DNA of 18,655 bases from an uncultured Collinsella sp. (lineage in GTDB: Bacteria > Actinomycetota > Coriobacteriia > Coriobacteriales > Coriobacteriaceae), in assembly GCA_902495085.1 (NCBI GenBank), contig CABUWA010000022.1, positions 1 to 18,655 of the forward strand. Reading direction: 5' to 3'. Below the pieces are notes generated by a model, which saw nothing but the letters and a program-made list of their open reading frames with translations, searched no databases and was not told the DNA's origin. Below are positions 7,357 through 15,045 of this stretch, one piece after another; the first letter of the stretch is position 1; each line of letters begins with the position of its first letter. The position numbers and the translations under genes were made by a program.

Positions 7357-8568
7357 ATGCGTACCGATGATTTTGACTATAACCTGCCCGAAGAGCTCAT
7401 CGCCCAGGCGCCTGCCGAGCCGCGCGACTCCTGTCGCCTGCTGGTGGTTGATCGCAAAGGCTCCGAGACAGGAACGCCGCTAGAACATGGCGGTACCGTC
7501 GAGTACCGCATCTTCCGTGACATCATCGACTATATCGAGCCAGGCGACGTGCTCGTCATCAACCAGACGCGCGTGATGCCGGCTCGCCTGATTGGCCGCA
7601 AGACGGGCTCGGGCGGCGTGGTCGAGACGCTGCTGCTCAAGCGCCGCGAGGATGTTGACCCGCTGGGTCACGTCTGGGAGTGCCTGGTTAAGCCGGGCAA
7701 GCGCCTGAAGCCCGGTGCTCAGATTGAGTATCGTGCGGGCGGCGCCCATGCGCCCGAGGGGGCTCCCGTGGTGCTGACGGCCGAGGTCGTCGACTTTGTC
7801 ACCGATAGCCGCGGCGGCCGTCTGGTGCGTTTTGAGCCGGCCGGTTGCAATGCCGCCGGCGACCCGCGCGCGCTCGACGAGGCCATCCACGCTGCCGGCC
7901 ACGTGCCGCTGCCGCCCTACATTACCGATTACGAGGGCGATCCCGAGAAGTACCAGACCGTCTACGCCATGAAGGAGGAGCACTCGGCTGCCGCTCCCAC
8001 GGCGGGTCTGCACTTTACGCCCGAGCTCATGGCCGCTATCGAGGCCAAGGGTGCCAAGTTTGCCGCCGTCGAGCTCGAGGTGGGCATCGATACCTTCCGC
8101 TTGGTGGAGGAGGACGACCCTACGCAGCACGTCATGCACACCGAGCGCTACCACGTGTCGCAGGAGGTTGTCGACGCCGTGCATAAGGCCAAGGCCGACG
8201 GTCATCGTGTGATCGCCGTCGGCACAACCGCGGTGCGCTCGCTCGAGAGCGCGTTTGACACGGACGCGCCGGTGTCCGATCCGGCCGTGACGGCGCGCTA
8301 TTTTGAAGGCCGCGAGGACGGGGCCGATACGCTTGGCCGTGGTGACATCGTGGTGCGCGAGAACGCCACGACGCAGCTTTACCTCATGCCCGGCTCGACC
8401 TATCACGTGGTCGACGCGCTGATCACAAACTTCCACGTGCCGCGCTCCACGCTCATGATGCTCGTGAGCGCGCTTGCCACCCGCGACCAGATCATGGATG
8501 CCTACGCCGCCGCCATCGAGGAGCGCTACCGCTTCTTCAGCTTTGGCGACGCGATGCTCATTTTGTAA
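7357..8568 (+). CDS. queA: S-adenosylmethionine:tRNA ribosyltransferase-isomerase QueA
   Basis: A 403-residue enzyme that transfers and isomerises the ribosyl of SAM onto preQ1-modified tRNA to give epoxyqueuosine. Family motifs are clear: PAEPRDSCRLLVVDR (19-33), the AAPTAGLHF signature (212-220), GTTAVRSLES (289-298), TNFHVPRSTLMMLVSAL (from 357) and FFSFGDAML near the end. It is longer than the roughly 340-360 residues common in the family. Part of the extra length is a linker around residues 34-48 and a loop near 128-138. A GTG at 7342 is in frame, but AAAGAGG (7345-7351) lies 5 bases before the ATG at 7357, and the conserved N-terminus MRTDDFDYNLPEELIAQ starts there. Its product is the substrate of QueH encoded upstream. 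Confidence 0.96.
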   Translation: MRTDDFDYNLPEELIAQAPAEPRDSCRLLVVDRKGSETGTPLEHGGTVEYRIFRDIIDYIEPGDVLVINQTRVMPARLIGRKTGSGGVVETLLLKRREDVDPLGHVWECLVKPGKRLKPGAQIEYRAGGAHAPEGAPVVLTAEVVDFVTDSRGGRLVRFEPAGCNAAGDPRALDEAIHAAGHVPLPPYITDYEGDPEKYQTVYAMKEEHSAAAPTAGLHFTPELMAAIEAKGAKFAAVELEVGIDTFRLVEEDDPTQHVMHTERYHVSQEVVDAVHKAKADGHRVIAVGTTAVRSLESAFDTDAPVSDPAVTARYFEGREDGADTLGRGDIVVRENATTQLYLMPGSTYHVVDALITNFHVPRSTLMMLVSALATRDQIMDAYAAAIEERYRFFSFGDAMLIL

Positions 8569-8748
8569 GTTACGCGGTTCTACGAACCGCGTAACTGCTC
8601 GACGCTGCGCGGGCCGCATTTGGACAATCTGACGTTCAACTTCAAGGGCGCGACCAGAAGGTCAGCGCCCTTTCGTTTCACGTCACCTTGTCTCAAATGC
8701 GACCCGCTCGCTGACTCTGCCATTACATCGGTGTTGCCGTGGTTGTTG
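8569..8748 (+). repeat. 180-bp composite intergenic repeat, copy A (two hairpins)
   Basis: It begins at the base after the queA stop. Hairpin 1: GTTACGCGGTTC (8569-8580) pairs with 8584-8595 around a TAC loop. A spacer containing CGACGCTGCGCGG follows. Hairpin 2: GGGCGC-GACC (8646-8655), tetraloop AGAA, GGTC, a bulged A at 8664, then GCGCCC (8665-8670) and a T-rich tail. Similarity to copy B at 11833-12014 continues past the hairpins through GACC(C)GCTCGCTG and CATCGGTGTTGCC. Hairpin 2 with its T-rich tail can act as the queA terminator. Confidence 0.8.
8646..8680 (+). terminator. Probable queA terminator (hairpin 2 of the composite repeat)
   Basis: A 10-bp stem with an AGAA loop and one bulged base, followed by TTTCGTTTC. 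The apical GACCAGAAGGTC is identical in the second copy of the repeat after the SDR gene. Confidence 0.6.
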
Positions 8749-8766
8749 AGTAGTCATTGGGCACTT

Positions 8767-8818
8767 GGCACTTGGGGACGTTCCTTTTGTGCCGACACCT
8801 GGGGACACTCCTTATGTC
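8767..8818. repeat. Tandem pair of imperfect palindromic units (REP-like)
   Basis: Unit 1 (8767-8793) runs from GGCAC to GTGCC. Unit 2 (8794-8818) runs from GACA to TGTC. Both share the core CTTGGGGAC / CCTGGGGAC followed by a TCCTT stretch, and the end bases change in a complementary way. They resemble the small palindromic repeats often seen in intergenic DNA. No transposase is present here. Confidence 0.5.
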
Positions 8819-8865
8819 AAGAGATTGGTGCAAGAGGGGTAGGTTGCCTTGCGTCGATCTAAATA

Positions 8866-8932
8866 AGTTGCGGTGAGATAGTTCTTGAATTGGCCTTTTT
8901 TGAGGCCAAACAGGAACTATCTCACCGCAACT
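8866..8932. repeat. 67-bp long-hairpin element, copy 1
   Basis: A perfect 19-bp outer stem, AGTTGCGGTGAGATAGTTC (8866-8884) with 8914-8932. An inner TTGGCC/GGCCAA stem (8890-8895/8904-8909) closes a T-rich loop. It lies between the convergent ends of queA and the coiled-coil gene, so it may terminate transcription in both directions. A second copy with different but still complementary inner stem bases lies at 14979-15045. Confidence 0.8.
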
Positions 8933-8959
8933 GAGTTGAGGCGTTATTTGGCGGCGGGT

Positions 8960-10735
8960 TTACTTGCTCGCGAAGAGCCAGATCAGGATGATCACGAGGA
9001 CTACGGCGACAATGCAGACGATGGCGCCGGTGAATTTGATGCGTGAGTCGCGGGTACGCTCGCGCACCGCGTCCTCGGTGGCCTCGAGCTGAGCGACTTC
9101 TCTCTCGGTCTCGGCGTGTTCGGCTTTGTCTCGGGCCAAGGATCCTGCAAGCGACTCAGTGATCTCTGGGTGGTCGTGTACTTCGGTCGCCTGTTCGATG
9201 ATCGACTGCGCATGTGCGGCATCTGCTTGGGCGTTGGCGATGCTCTGCTCTTGGTCGCGGCGTGCCTTGTCCTCGGCGGCGATCTTCTCGCGCAGTTCGC
9301 GCTGGCGCGTCGCGGCGGCCGTCTTTGCCGTCTGCAACTCGTCGCGCGCGGCATCGGCCTCGGTCGTCACGGCTTGGTGCGCGCGTTTTGCTTCGGCGAT
9401 GGGGGCCTGCGCTTGCTCGACGGCCTGCTCGGCTGCGGCAAGCGAGTGCTCAAGGTCGGCGGTGATGCGCGGGACATCTTCTTCGGCTTTACGCAGGGCA
9501 TCTGCCGTGTCGGAGATCTGCATCGAGAGCTCGCTGGTGCGCACCGTATAGTTGGCGGGATTTGCCGAGGGATTGCGTTGCAGCTCGGCATACTCATGAC
9601 GCAGCGTCTCGAGCTGGGCGCGCGTGGCGTCGACGGTTTGTTGTGCGGCGGCAATGCCGGCGTCTCGCTCGGCCTTCACCTTGTCGCGGATGCGCTTGGA
9701 ATCCTCAAGACGTCGAACGAGGCGGTTGCCGGTCTCGCGAGAGCTCGCCTCGCGGGCCTCCACGGCGTCGAGCGCGGCCTTCAGGCGGAGCTCAGTCGCG
9801 TCATCCTCTGTCTTCATTTGTTCGAACTGACCCTTGAGCTCTGTCGCTTTGGCGGCGTGGGTATCACGGTCAATCTCGGCGGCTGCTGCAGTCTTTTGGG
9901 CCGTGGCAATCGCCTGGCGCTGGTCGGCGACGACCTGGTCGTAGCGGCCTGCGATATCCTGGCGCGTCTCGAGTTCCTCGCCTTGATCGGCGATGCGCTG
10001 CTCAAGTTCGGCCAGGTGAGCGCGGGCGTCCGCGAGTGCCTTCTTTGCGGCATTCATCTCGTGCATGGCCGAGGCACCCTGGGCGATAAAGGTGCCCACG
10101 GCGTTCGCAGTGTTCGAGACAGCGGTCCCCAGATCGCGACTCGCGGCGGGGGAGTGCGGGGCGGTCGGGCGAGCGGTGCCGGCAGCGTCCGCATCGGCAG
10201 CCTGCGGCGCGGCGATATTGCCGGTACCGCCCTCGACCACAGAAAAGCCTGCTGCGTGCGGATCGACCGCATCGGCGCCAATCGTGGGGTGCTCGAGTTG
10301 TAGAAACGAGGGCATGGTGCTGCCCTGGTCGGCAACCGGAGTCTCGCCGGGCACAAAGGTCGAGGCCGCCTCGGCGGCCTCCTCTTCCTCGGCATCAATA
10401 TCGGCATCGGCGACGGCGTCTTTCATCGCTTTGACGGCATCCATCATGGAGTCCATGACGGCATCGAGCTCTTCTTCCGAAGACACCTCGATGGGGCCCG
10501 CTGTCTGCGGGGCGGGTTCCGTATCGGGCTCGGCGTCGTTCGACTCCGACTGCTCGCTTTCGTCATGCTCGACAGTATCGTCTGCGTCTGTTGCCTTATC
10601 TGCGCCGGCGTGCGCATTTGCGGTGGCGGTCGCATCGGTGGAGGCGTCGACGCAGGTAGGAGTATCGCAGTCGTCGACGGCGTCTGCGGAATGATCAATA
10701 TGCTGTTGAGTCTGGGGGTCCAGCTCGTCTGTCAT
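8960..10735 (-). CDS. Large acidic, coiled-coil, tail-anchored membrane protein of unknown function
   Basis: A 591-residue protein that I do not recognise. Residues 1 to about 200 are low in complexity, very rich in Ala, Asp and Glu, and probably disordered. Residues about 230-560 are strongly heptad-like, with long Glu/Gln/Ala/Lys/Arg runs (for example LAELEQRIADQGEELETRQD), indicating an extended coiled coil. The chain ends in one hydrophobic segment (GAIVCIVAVVLVIILIWLF) and a two- to three-residue tail, so the protein should sit in the cytosol anchored by its C-terminus. The start at 10735 is chosen because GAGGAG (10745-10750) lies 9 bases upstream; an ATG at 10741 is only 3 bases away, and an upstream ATG at 10846 has no ribosome site. 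The architecture would suit a scaffold or envelope-organising role. That is inference. Confidence 0.8.
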   Translation of the reverse strand: MTDELDPQTQQHIDHSADAVDDCDTPTCVDASTDATATANAHAGADKATDADDTVEHDESEQSESNDAEPDTEPAPQTAGPIEVSSEEELDAVMDSMMDAVKAMKDAVADADIDAEEEEAAEAASTFVPGETPVADQGSTMPSFLQLEHPTIGADAVDPHAAGFSVVEGGTGNIAAPQAADADAAGTARPTAPHSPAASRDLGTAVSNTANAVGTFIAQGASAMHEMNAAKKALADARAHLAELEQRIADQGEELETRQDIAGRYDQVVADQRQAIATAQKTAAAAEIDRDTHAAKATELKGQFEQMKTEDDATELRLKAALDAVEAREASSRETGNRLVRRLEDSKRIRDKVKAERDAGIAAAQQTVDATRAQLETLRHEYAELQRNPSANPANYTVRTSELSMQISDTADALRKAEEDVPRITADLEHSLAAAEQAVEQAQAPIAEAKRAHQAVTTEADAARDELQTAKTAAATRQRELREKIAAEDKARRDQEQSIANAQADAAHAQSIIEQATEVHDHPEITESLAGSLARDKAEHAETEREVAQLEATEDAVRERTRDSRIKFTGAIVCIVAVVLVIILIWLFASK

Positions 10736-11029
10736 AGGCATGTGCTCCTCATCGTTGTTTGTCACCCTATGATAAAGTCTCGCGCCGACATCCCACGCGC
10801 TGCAGCAAAGTTTCAAAACGTGTTCGATGGCTCGATCTGATAACAATAACTCGGCCGCTTTATCCAGTTTGTACTTGACAATCCCTTCGCCGAACGACGT
10901 GGTGCCGTTCGCCTGCCGCGGTCTTTTATTTTCGCTTGAACACGCTAAAGTTGCATCTCAGCTTTTGGCGCGTGAAGTTGGATACGCGCAGTCGGCGGGC
11001 GTGCCCGTCGCGATTTGAAAGGACTTTGT

Positions 11030-11830
11030 ATGGGACTTTTCACTGGTAAGACCGTGATCGTCACCGGCGGCGGCAAGGCCACGCTTAAGGACGGTTCCGC
11101 TGGCTCCATCGGCTACGGCATCGATATCGCATTTGCCAAGGAGGGCGCGAACCTCGTCATCACCGGCCGCAACGTCGCCAAGCTCGAGGCCGCCAAGGAG
11201 TCTCTCGAGGCCGAGTACGGTGTCAAGGTTCTGCCTGTTCAGGCCGATGTCTCGGCTGGTCAGGACAACGAGGCCGTCGTCCAGAACGTTATCGACAAGG
11301 CCATTGAGGAGTTCGGCCGCATCGACGCCGTCGTCAACAATGCTCAGGCTAGCGCCTCGGGCGTGACCATCGCCGATCACACCATGGACCAGTTTAACCT
11401 GGCCATTTACTCCGGTCTGTATGCTACCTATCTGTACATGCAGAAGGCCTATCCGCACCTGAAGGAGACCAAGGGCTCCGTGGTCAACTTTGCCTCGGGC
11501 GCCGGCCTGTTTGGCAACTATGGCCAGTGCAGCTATGCTGCCGCCAAGGAGGGCATCCGCGGCCTGACTCGCGTTGCCGCCAACGAGTGGGGCAAGGACG
11601 GCATCAACGTCAACATCGTGTGCCCGCTTGCTTGGACTGCTGCGCTCGAGAACTTCCAGGATGCCTATCCCGAGGCGTTCAAGGCCAACGTCCACATGCC
11701 ACCGGCGGGTCACTACGGCGACGTCGAGAAGGAAATCGGCCGCGTGGTCGTTCAGCTCTGCGGTCCCGACTTTAAGTACATGAACGGCGAGACCGTCACC
11801 CTCGAGGGTGGCATGGGCCAGCGGCCTTAG
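11030..11830 (+). CDS. SDR-family oxidoreductase
   Basis: A 266-residue classical short-chain dehydrogenase/reductase using NAD(P)H. The Rossmann fold begins at residue 6, NNA lies at 103-105, and the catalytic triad is Ser156 (NFASGAG), Tyr169 and Lys173 (YAAAK). A C-terminal NGETVTLEGGM matches the usual SDR ending. The dinucleotide loop is unusual: the TGxxxGIG motif is stretched to TGGGKATLKDGSAGSIGYG (residues 12-30), about ten residues longer than normal. The substrate is not identifiable. It is not a close match to the 7-beta-hydroxysteroid dehydrogenase known from Collinsella. AAAGGA lies 6 bases before the ATG. It is divergent from the coiled-coil gene, followed at once by copy B of the composite repeat, and probably monocistronic. 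Confidence 0.88.
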   Translation: MGLFTGKTVIVTGGGKATLKDGSAGSIGYGIDIAFAKEGANLVITGRNVAKLEAAKESLEAEYGVKVLPVQADVSAGQDNEAVVQNVIDKAIEEFGRIDAVVNNAQASASGVTIADHTMDQFNLAIYSGLYATYLYMQKAYPHLKETKGSVVNFASGAGLFGNYGQCSYAAAKEGIRGLTRVAANEWGKDGINVNIVCPLAWTAALENFQDAYPEAFKANVHMPPAGHYGDVEKEIGRVVVQLCGPDFKYMNGETVTLEGGMGQRP

Positions 11831-11832
11831 GG

Positions 11833-12014
11833 GTTACGGCGTTTTACCAAACGCCGTAACGGGCCGACGCTGCGCGGCCGCCAGGGCGACAACTTGTCAT
11901 TCAAAGAGGGCGGCATGACCAGAAGGTCTATGCCGCCCTCTTTTCATGCCAATTTGTTCGCCCTGGCGACCGCTCGCTGGCATTGCCAGAGCATCGGCGT
12001 TGCCTTGGCTGTTG
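11833..12014 (+). repeat. 182-bp composite intergenic repeat, copy B (two hairpins)
   Basis: It begins 2 bases after the SDR stop. Hairpin 1: GTTACGGCGTTT (11833-11844), loop TACC, with 11849-11860. The spacer contains CGACGCTGCGCGG. Hairpin 2: AAAGAGGGCGGCAT-GACC (11903-11920), loop AGAA, GGTC, a bulged T at 11929, then the complementary arm and TTTTC. Beyond the hairpins GCGACCGCTCGCTGGC and CATCGGCGTTGCC match copy A. Confidence 0.8.
11903..11945 (+). terminator. Probable SDR-gene terminator (hairpin 2 of the composite repeat)
   Basis: A stem of about 18 bp closed by AGAA with one bulged base, ending in CTCTTTTC. It is stronger than the equivalent after queA. Confidence 0.7.
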
Positions 12015-12085
12015 GAAATGATCCCAATGACTATGACCCCTTTGCGCCAGTTTCTGTCGAGTCGGTGCTCCTTGCGGGTTGCCCG

Positions 12086-12091
12086 TATAAT
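12086..12091 (+). promoter_or_regulatory. Candidate tgt -10 box
   Basis: A perfect TATAAT lies 37 bases before the tgt start. No good -35 is seen at 16-18 bases upstream. Transcription would begin near 12098, just before the ATG of a 15-codon ORF (12101-12148, MNRNQGVPVYGPEPF) that overlaps the tgt start. Confidence 0.4.
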
Positions 12092-12128
12092 GGGTTGCGT
12101 ATGAACCGCAACCAAGGAGTTCCAGTTT

Positions 12129-13268
<1,140 letters not shown>

Positions 13269-13317
13269 GGGCGACAGACACGCTTGCAGAGCGTGGGCAA
13301 CGGCAATGGTCGAGCGC

Positions 13318-13349
13318 CAGCCGGTCGTCGCATTCGCTGACACCGGCTG
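13318..13349 (+). other. Hairpin in the tgt 3' untranslated stretch
   Basis: CAGCCGGT (13318-13325) pairs with ACCGGCTG (13342-13349) around a 16-base loop, in the 150-bp GC-rich gap between the tgt stop and its terminator. No gene is visible in this gap. It may be a structured 3' UTR, and I see no promoter for a separate RNA. Confidence 0.3.
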
Positions 13350-13418
13350 CGCGACCGCTGACCGATAGCTTGCAAGTGCTTGATGCATCGTGGGTACCAT
13401 ACCGAATAGTTGATGCTC

Positions 13419-13460
13419 GGGCGGGTGTTTGACGCATGGCGTCGACCCCGCCCATTTTTC
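13419..13460 (+). terminator. tgt terminator
   Basis: GGGCGGG (13419-13425) pairs with CCCGCCC (13447-13453). Inside, GACGC pairs with GCGTC around ATG. ATTTTTCTTTTTC follows. Confidence 0.8.
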
Positions 13461-13481
13461 TTTTTCTCGATAGGAGCACCC

Positions 13482-14240
13482 ATGATTAAGAATGAGAACG
13501 TCGAGGGCGAGCCCGCCTACGACGAGACGTACCGCCGCGGCCCCGTGGTCATGCGCGGCCCCATGATTCCCAAGGACAACACCTACGCCAACCTGCTGGC
13601 GCCCGAAGATTCGACCGACTGGCTGCATGCCGATCCCTGGCGCGTGCTGCGCATTCAGGCCAAGTTTGTCGATGGCTTCGGCGCGCTTGCCGAGCTTGGC
13701 CCCGCAGTGACCATCTTCGGCAGTGCCCGCACGCCTAAGACCGATCCGCTCTACAAGGCGGCGCGTACCGTCGGGCGCAAGATCGCGCAACGTGGCGTGG
13801 CGGTCATCACCGGTGGCGGCCCCGGCATCATGGAAGCGGCCAACAGGGGAGCGGCGAGTGTCAACGGCAAGTCAGTTGGCCTAGGCATTGAATTGCCGCA
13901 CGAGCAGGGGCTCAACAAATACGTGAACCTCGGCATGGACTTCCGCTACTTCTTTGTGCGCAAAACCATGTTCGTTAAGTACAGCTCGGGCGCCATCGTA
14001 TTTCCCGGCGGCTTTGGCACGCTCGACGAGATGTTCGAGGTTCTCACGCTGGTGCAGACGCACAAGGTCAAGCGCATGCCGCTCGTGCTGGTGGGCAGCG
14101 AGTACTGGCAGGGCCTGTTCGACTGGCTCAACGGCCCGGTGATGAGCGCCGGTATGATCAGCCCGCTCGATCCGGATCTGGTACACATTACTGACGACCT
14201 CAACGAGGCCGTCGACATTGCGCTCAGCGGGTTGATGTAG
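13482..14240 (+). CDS. LOG-family (TIGR00730-type) nucleotide phosphoribohydrolase
   Basis: A 252-residue Rossmann-like enzyme of the LONELY GUY / lysine-decarboxylase-like family. Members release bases from (cytokinin-type) nucleoside 5'-monophosphates; the bacterial physiological substrate is usually unknown. The signatures are GGGPGIMEAANRG (111-123) and PGGFGTLDE (175-183), the phosphate and catalytic loops. An N-terminal extension of about 70 residues precedes the core, as in the longer actinobacterial members. AGGAG lies 5 bases before the ATG. Codons 211-252 (from 14111) are repeated 4.35 kb downstream with only synonymous changes, and this copy lacks a terminator after its stop. The 3' end therefore appears to have been replaced when the downstream island arrived. 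Confidence 0.9.
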   Translation: MIKNENVEGEPAYDETYRRGPVVMRGPMIPKDNTYANLLAPEDSTDWLHADPWRVLRIQAKFVDGFGALAELGPAVTIFGSARTPKTDPLYKAARTVGRKIAQRGVAVITGGGPGIMEAANRGAASVNGKSVGLGIELPHEQGLNKYVNLGMDFRYFFVRKTMFVKYSSGAIVFPGGFGTLDEMFEVLTLVQTHKVKRMPLVLVGSEYWQGLFDWLNGPVMSAGMISPLDPDLVHITDDLNEAVDIALSGLM

Positions 14241-14242
14241 AG
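14111..14242 (+). repeat. Direct repeat of LOG 3' end, left copy (putative attL)
   Basis: 132 bp from GGGCCTGTTCGACTGG to the stop codon plus AG. It matches 18459-18590 with seven substitutions and no gaps. All seven are synonymous in the LOG reading frame (six third positions and one TTG/CTG change). Confidence 0.9.
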
Positions 14243-14273
14243 CAATCGTGCCCACCGCGACATGAATATGTAT

Positions 14274-14323
14274 GGCAATCTGATGCTATCTAACGTCAGT
14301 TTGCCGTTTATATTGGGTATACT
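14274..14323 (+). promoter_or_regulatory. Candidate promoter/operator of the toxin-antitoxin operon
   Basis: An imperfect palindrome, GGCAATCTGA (14274-14283) and TCAGTTTGCC (14296-14305), matches at 9 of 10 positions with a 12-base spacer. It lies directly upstream of a TATACT -10 box (14318-14323). It overlaps the expected -35 position, as is usual for autoregulated antitoxin operators. The -35 itself is poor. Confidence 0.4.
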
Positions 14324-14354
14324 GATGCAAAAGACGAGAGCGAGGAGGTCGCAA

Positions 14355-14654
14355 ATGTCTACAGCAACAGTTAAGCCTACGACGGTTCGCATCGAAGAGG
14401 GGCTCAAGGAGCAGGCGACTGAGTTCTTGGATTCGGTCGGCCTCAGCCTCAATTCTTATCTCAATCTTGCCGTTCGGCAGCTGGTAAATCAGCGAAAGAT
14501 TCCTTTTGAGATTGTAGGAAGGGCGGAGGTGCCCAACGAGGCGACGAGGCGTGCCATGGTGATCGCCGAGGCTCATGAGTTGGGGGTTTTGCCGGACGAT
14601 AGCCCGTCATTCAACAACGCTGATGAGCTTATATCATTCCTCGATGAGGACTAG
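14355..14654 (+). CDS. RelB/DinJ-family antitoxin
   Basis: A 99-residue ribbon-helix-helix antitoxin. The N-terminal TTVRIEEGLKEQATEFLDSV (from residue 9) is the DNA-binding strand and first helix, followed by GLSLNSYLNLAVRQLVNQRKIPFEI, the DinJ hallmark ending in IPFE. The C-terminal half, acidic and probably disordered alone, should wrap the toxin. AGGAGG (14343-14348) lies 6 bases before this ATG; an in-frame upstream ATG at 14262 has no ribosome site and would cover the promoter. The stop is 2 bases before the toxin start, the usual coupling. It would neutralise the toxin and repress its own promoter through the upstream palindrome (inferred). Confidence 0.9.
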   Translation: MSTATVKPTTVRIEEGLKEQATEFLDSVGLSLNSYLNLAVRQLVNQRKIPFEIVGRAEVPNEATRRAMVIAEAHELGVLPDDSPSFNNADELISFLDED

Positions 14655-14656
14655 CG

Positions 14657-14965
14657 ATGTTTGAGATTAAAGTCGAGGCTCAGTTTAAGGCGGATTATAA
14701 ACGGACGATGCGCATTCATCCGCAGCAAAAAACCGAGTTTAAGGCGGCGGTCGCAGAGCTTGCAGCTCACGGCTCGCTTCCCGCGGAATATGGCGCCCAT
14801 GAGCTTTCAAACCCGGGCGGAAACTACAACGGCCACATCGATTTCCATCTATCCGATGGCTTGGTCGATGTGGTCGTTCTTTATCTTCCCCATAAGACTA
14901 ACCCAGTGATTAGGCTGGTAAGAATGGGCGCTCATCAGGAGTTGTTTCAGGGTCCGCTGGGCTGA
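14657..14965 (+). CDS. YafQ-type RelE/ParE-superfamily mRNA interferase toxin
   Basis: A 102-residue small toxin expected to cleave mRNA on the ribosome. Features match YafQ: an N-terminal strand and KADYKRTMR helix, the LPAEYGAHEL segment, a central HIDFHLSD strand in which His and Asp correspond to YafQ active-site positions, and the C-terminal RLVRMGAHQELF with the terminal His and Phe of the family. GAGGA lies 6 bases upstream, inside the antitoxin end. The gene is followed by the long-hairpin element, which probably ends the transcript. By context it stabilises the surrounding island. An abortive-infection role is possible but not shown by the sequence. Confidence 0.88.
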   Translation: MFEIKVEAQFKADYKRTMRIHPQQKTEFKAAVAELAAHGSLPAEYGAHELSNPGGNYNGHIDFHLSDGLVDVVVLYLPHKTNPVIRLVRMGAHQELFQGPLG

Positions 14966-14978
14966 TCGCTGATTTCTA

Positions 14979-15045
14979 AGTTGCGGTGGAATGGGGATTG
15001 ATTGGCGGCTAATAAGCCAAAAACAGTCCCCATTTCACCGCAACT
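14979..15045. repeat. 67-bp long-hairpin element, copy 2, overlapping the primase-helicase 3' end
   Basis: Outer stem AGTTGCGGTGGAATGGGGA (14979-14997) with 15027-15045 (one G-T pair). The inner TTGGC/GCCAA stem and a right-hand ACAG before the 3' arm match copy 1. Compared with copy 1, the ends AGTTGCGGTG/CACCGCAACT are identical, while the inner arm bases differ on both sides in a pairing-preserving way. On the - strand it encodes residues 999-1010 and the stop of the primase-helicase. Confidence 0.8.

Noticed and set aside
7480..8619. 379-codon open frame on the - strand opposite queA
   Set aside because: Shadow of queA with His/Arg/Val-rich translation and no recognisable motif.
8620..8862. 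80-codon open frame in the queA downstream gap
   Set aside because: It runs through the composite repeat and the tandem palindromes. The partial resemblance to the open frame at 11894-12148 reflects the shared repeat, not a shared protein.
9116..10303. 395-codon open frame on the + strand opposite the coiled-coil gene
   Set aside because: Antisense of a repetitive Ala/Glu-rich coding region. Its Gly/Leu/Cys-rich product is typical of a reverse-strand artefact and it has no ribosome site.
10827..11018. 63-codon open frame upstream of the SDR gene
   Set aside because: No ribosome site, no homology recognised, and it occupies a divergent promoter region. A TTGACA at 10875 has no matching -10.
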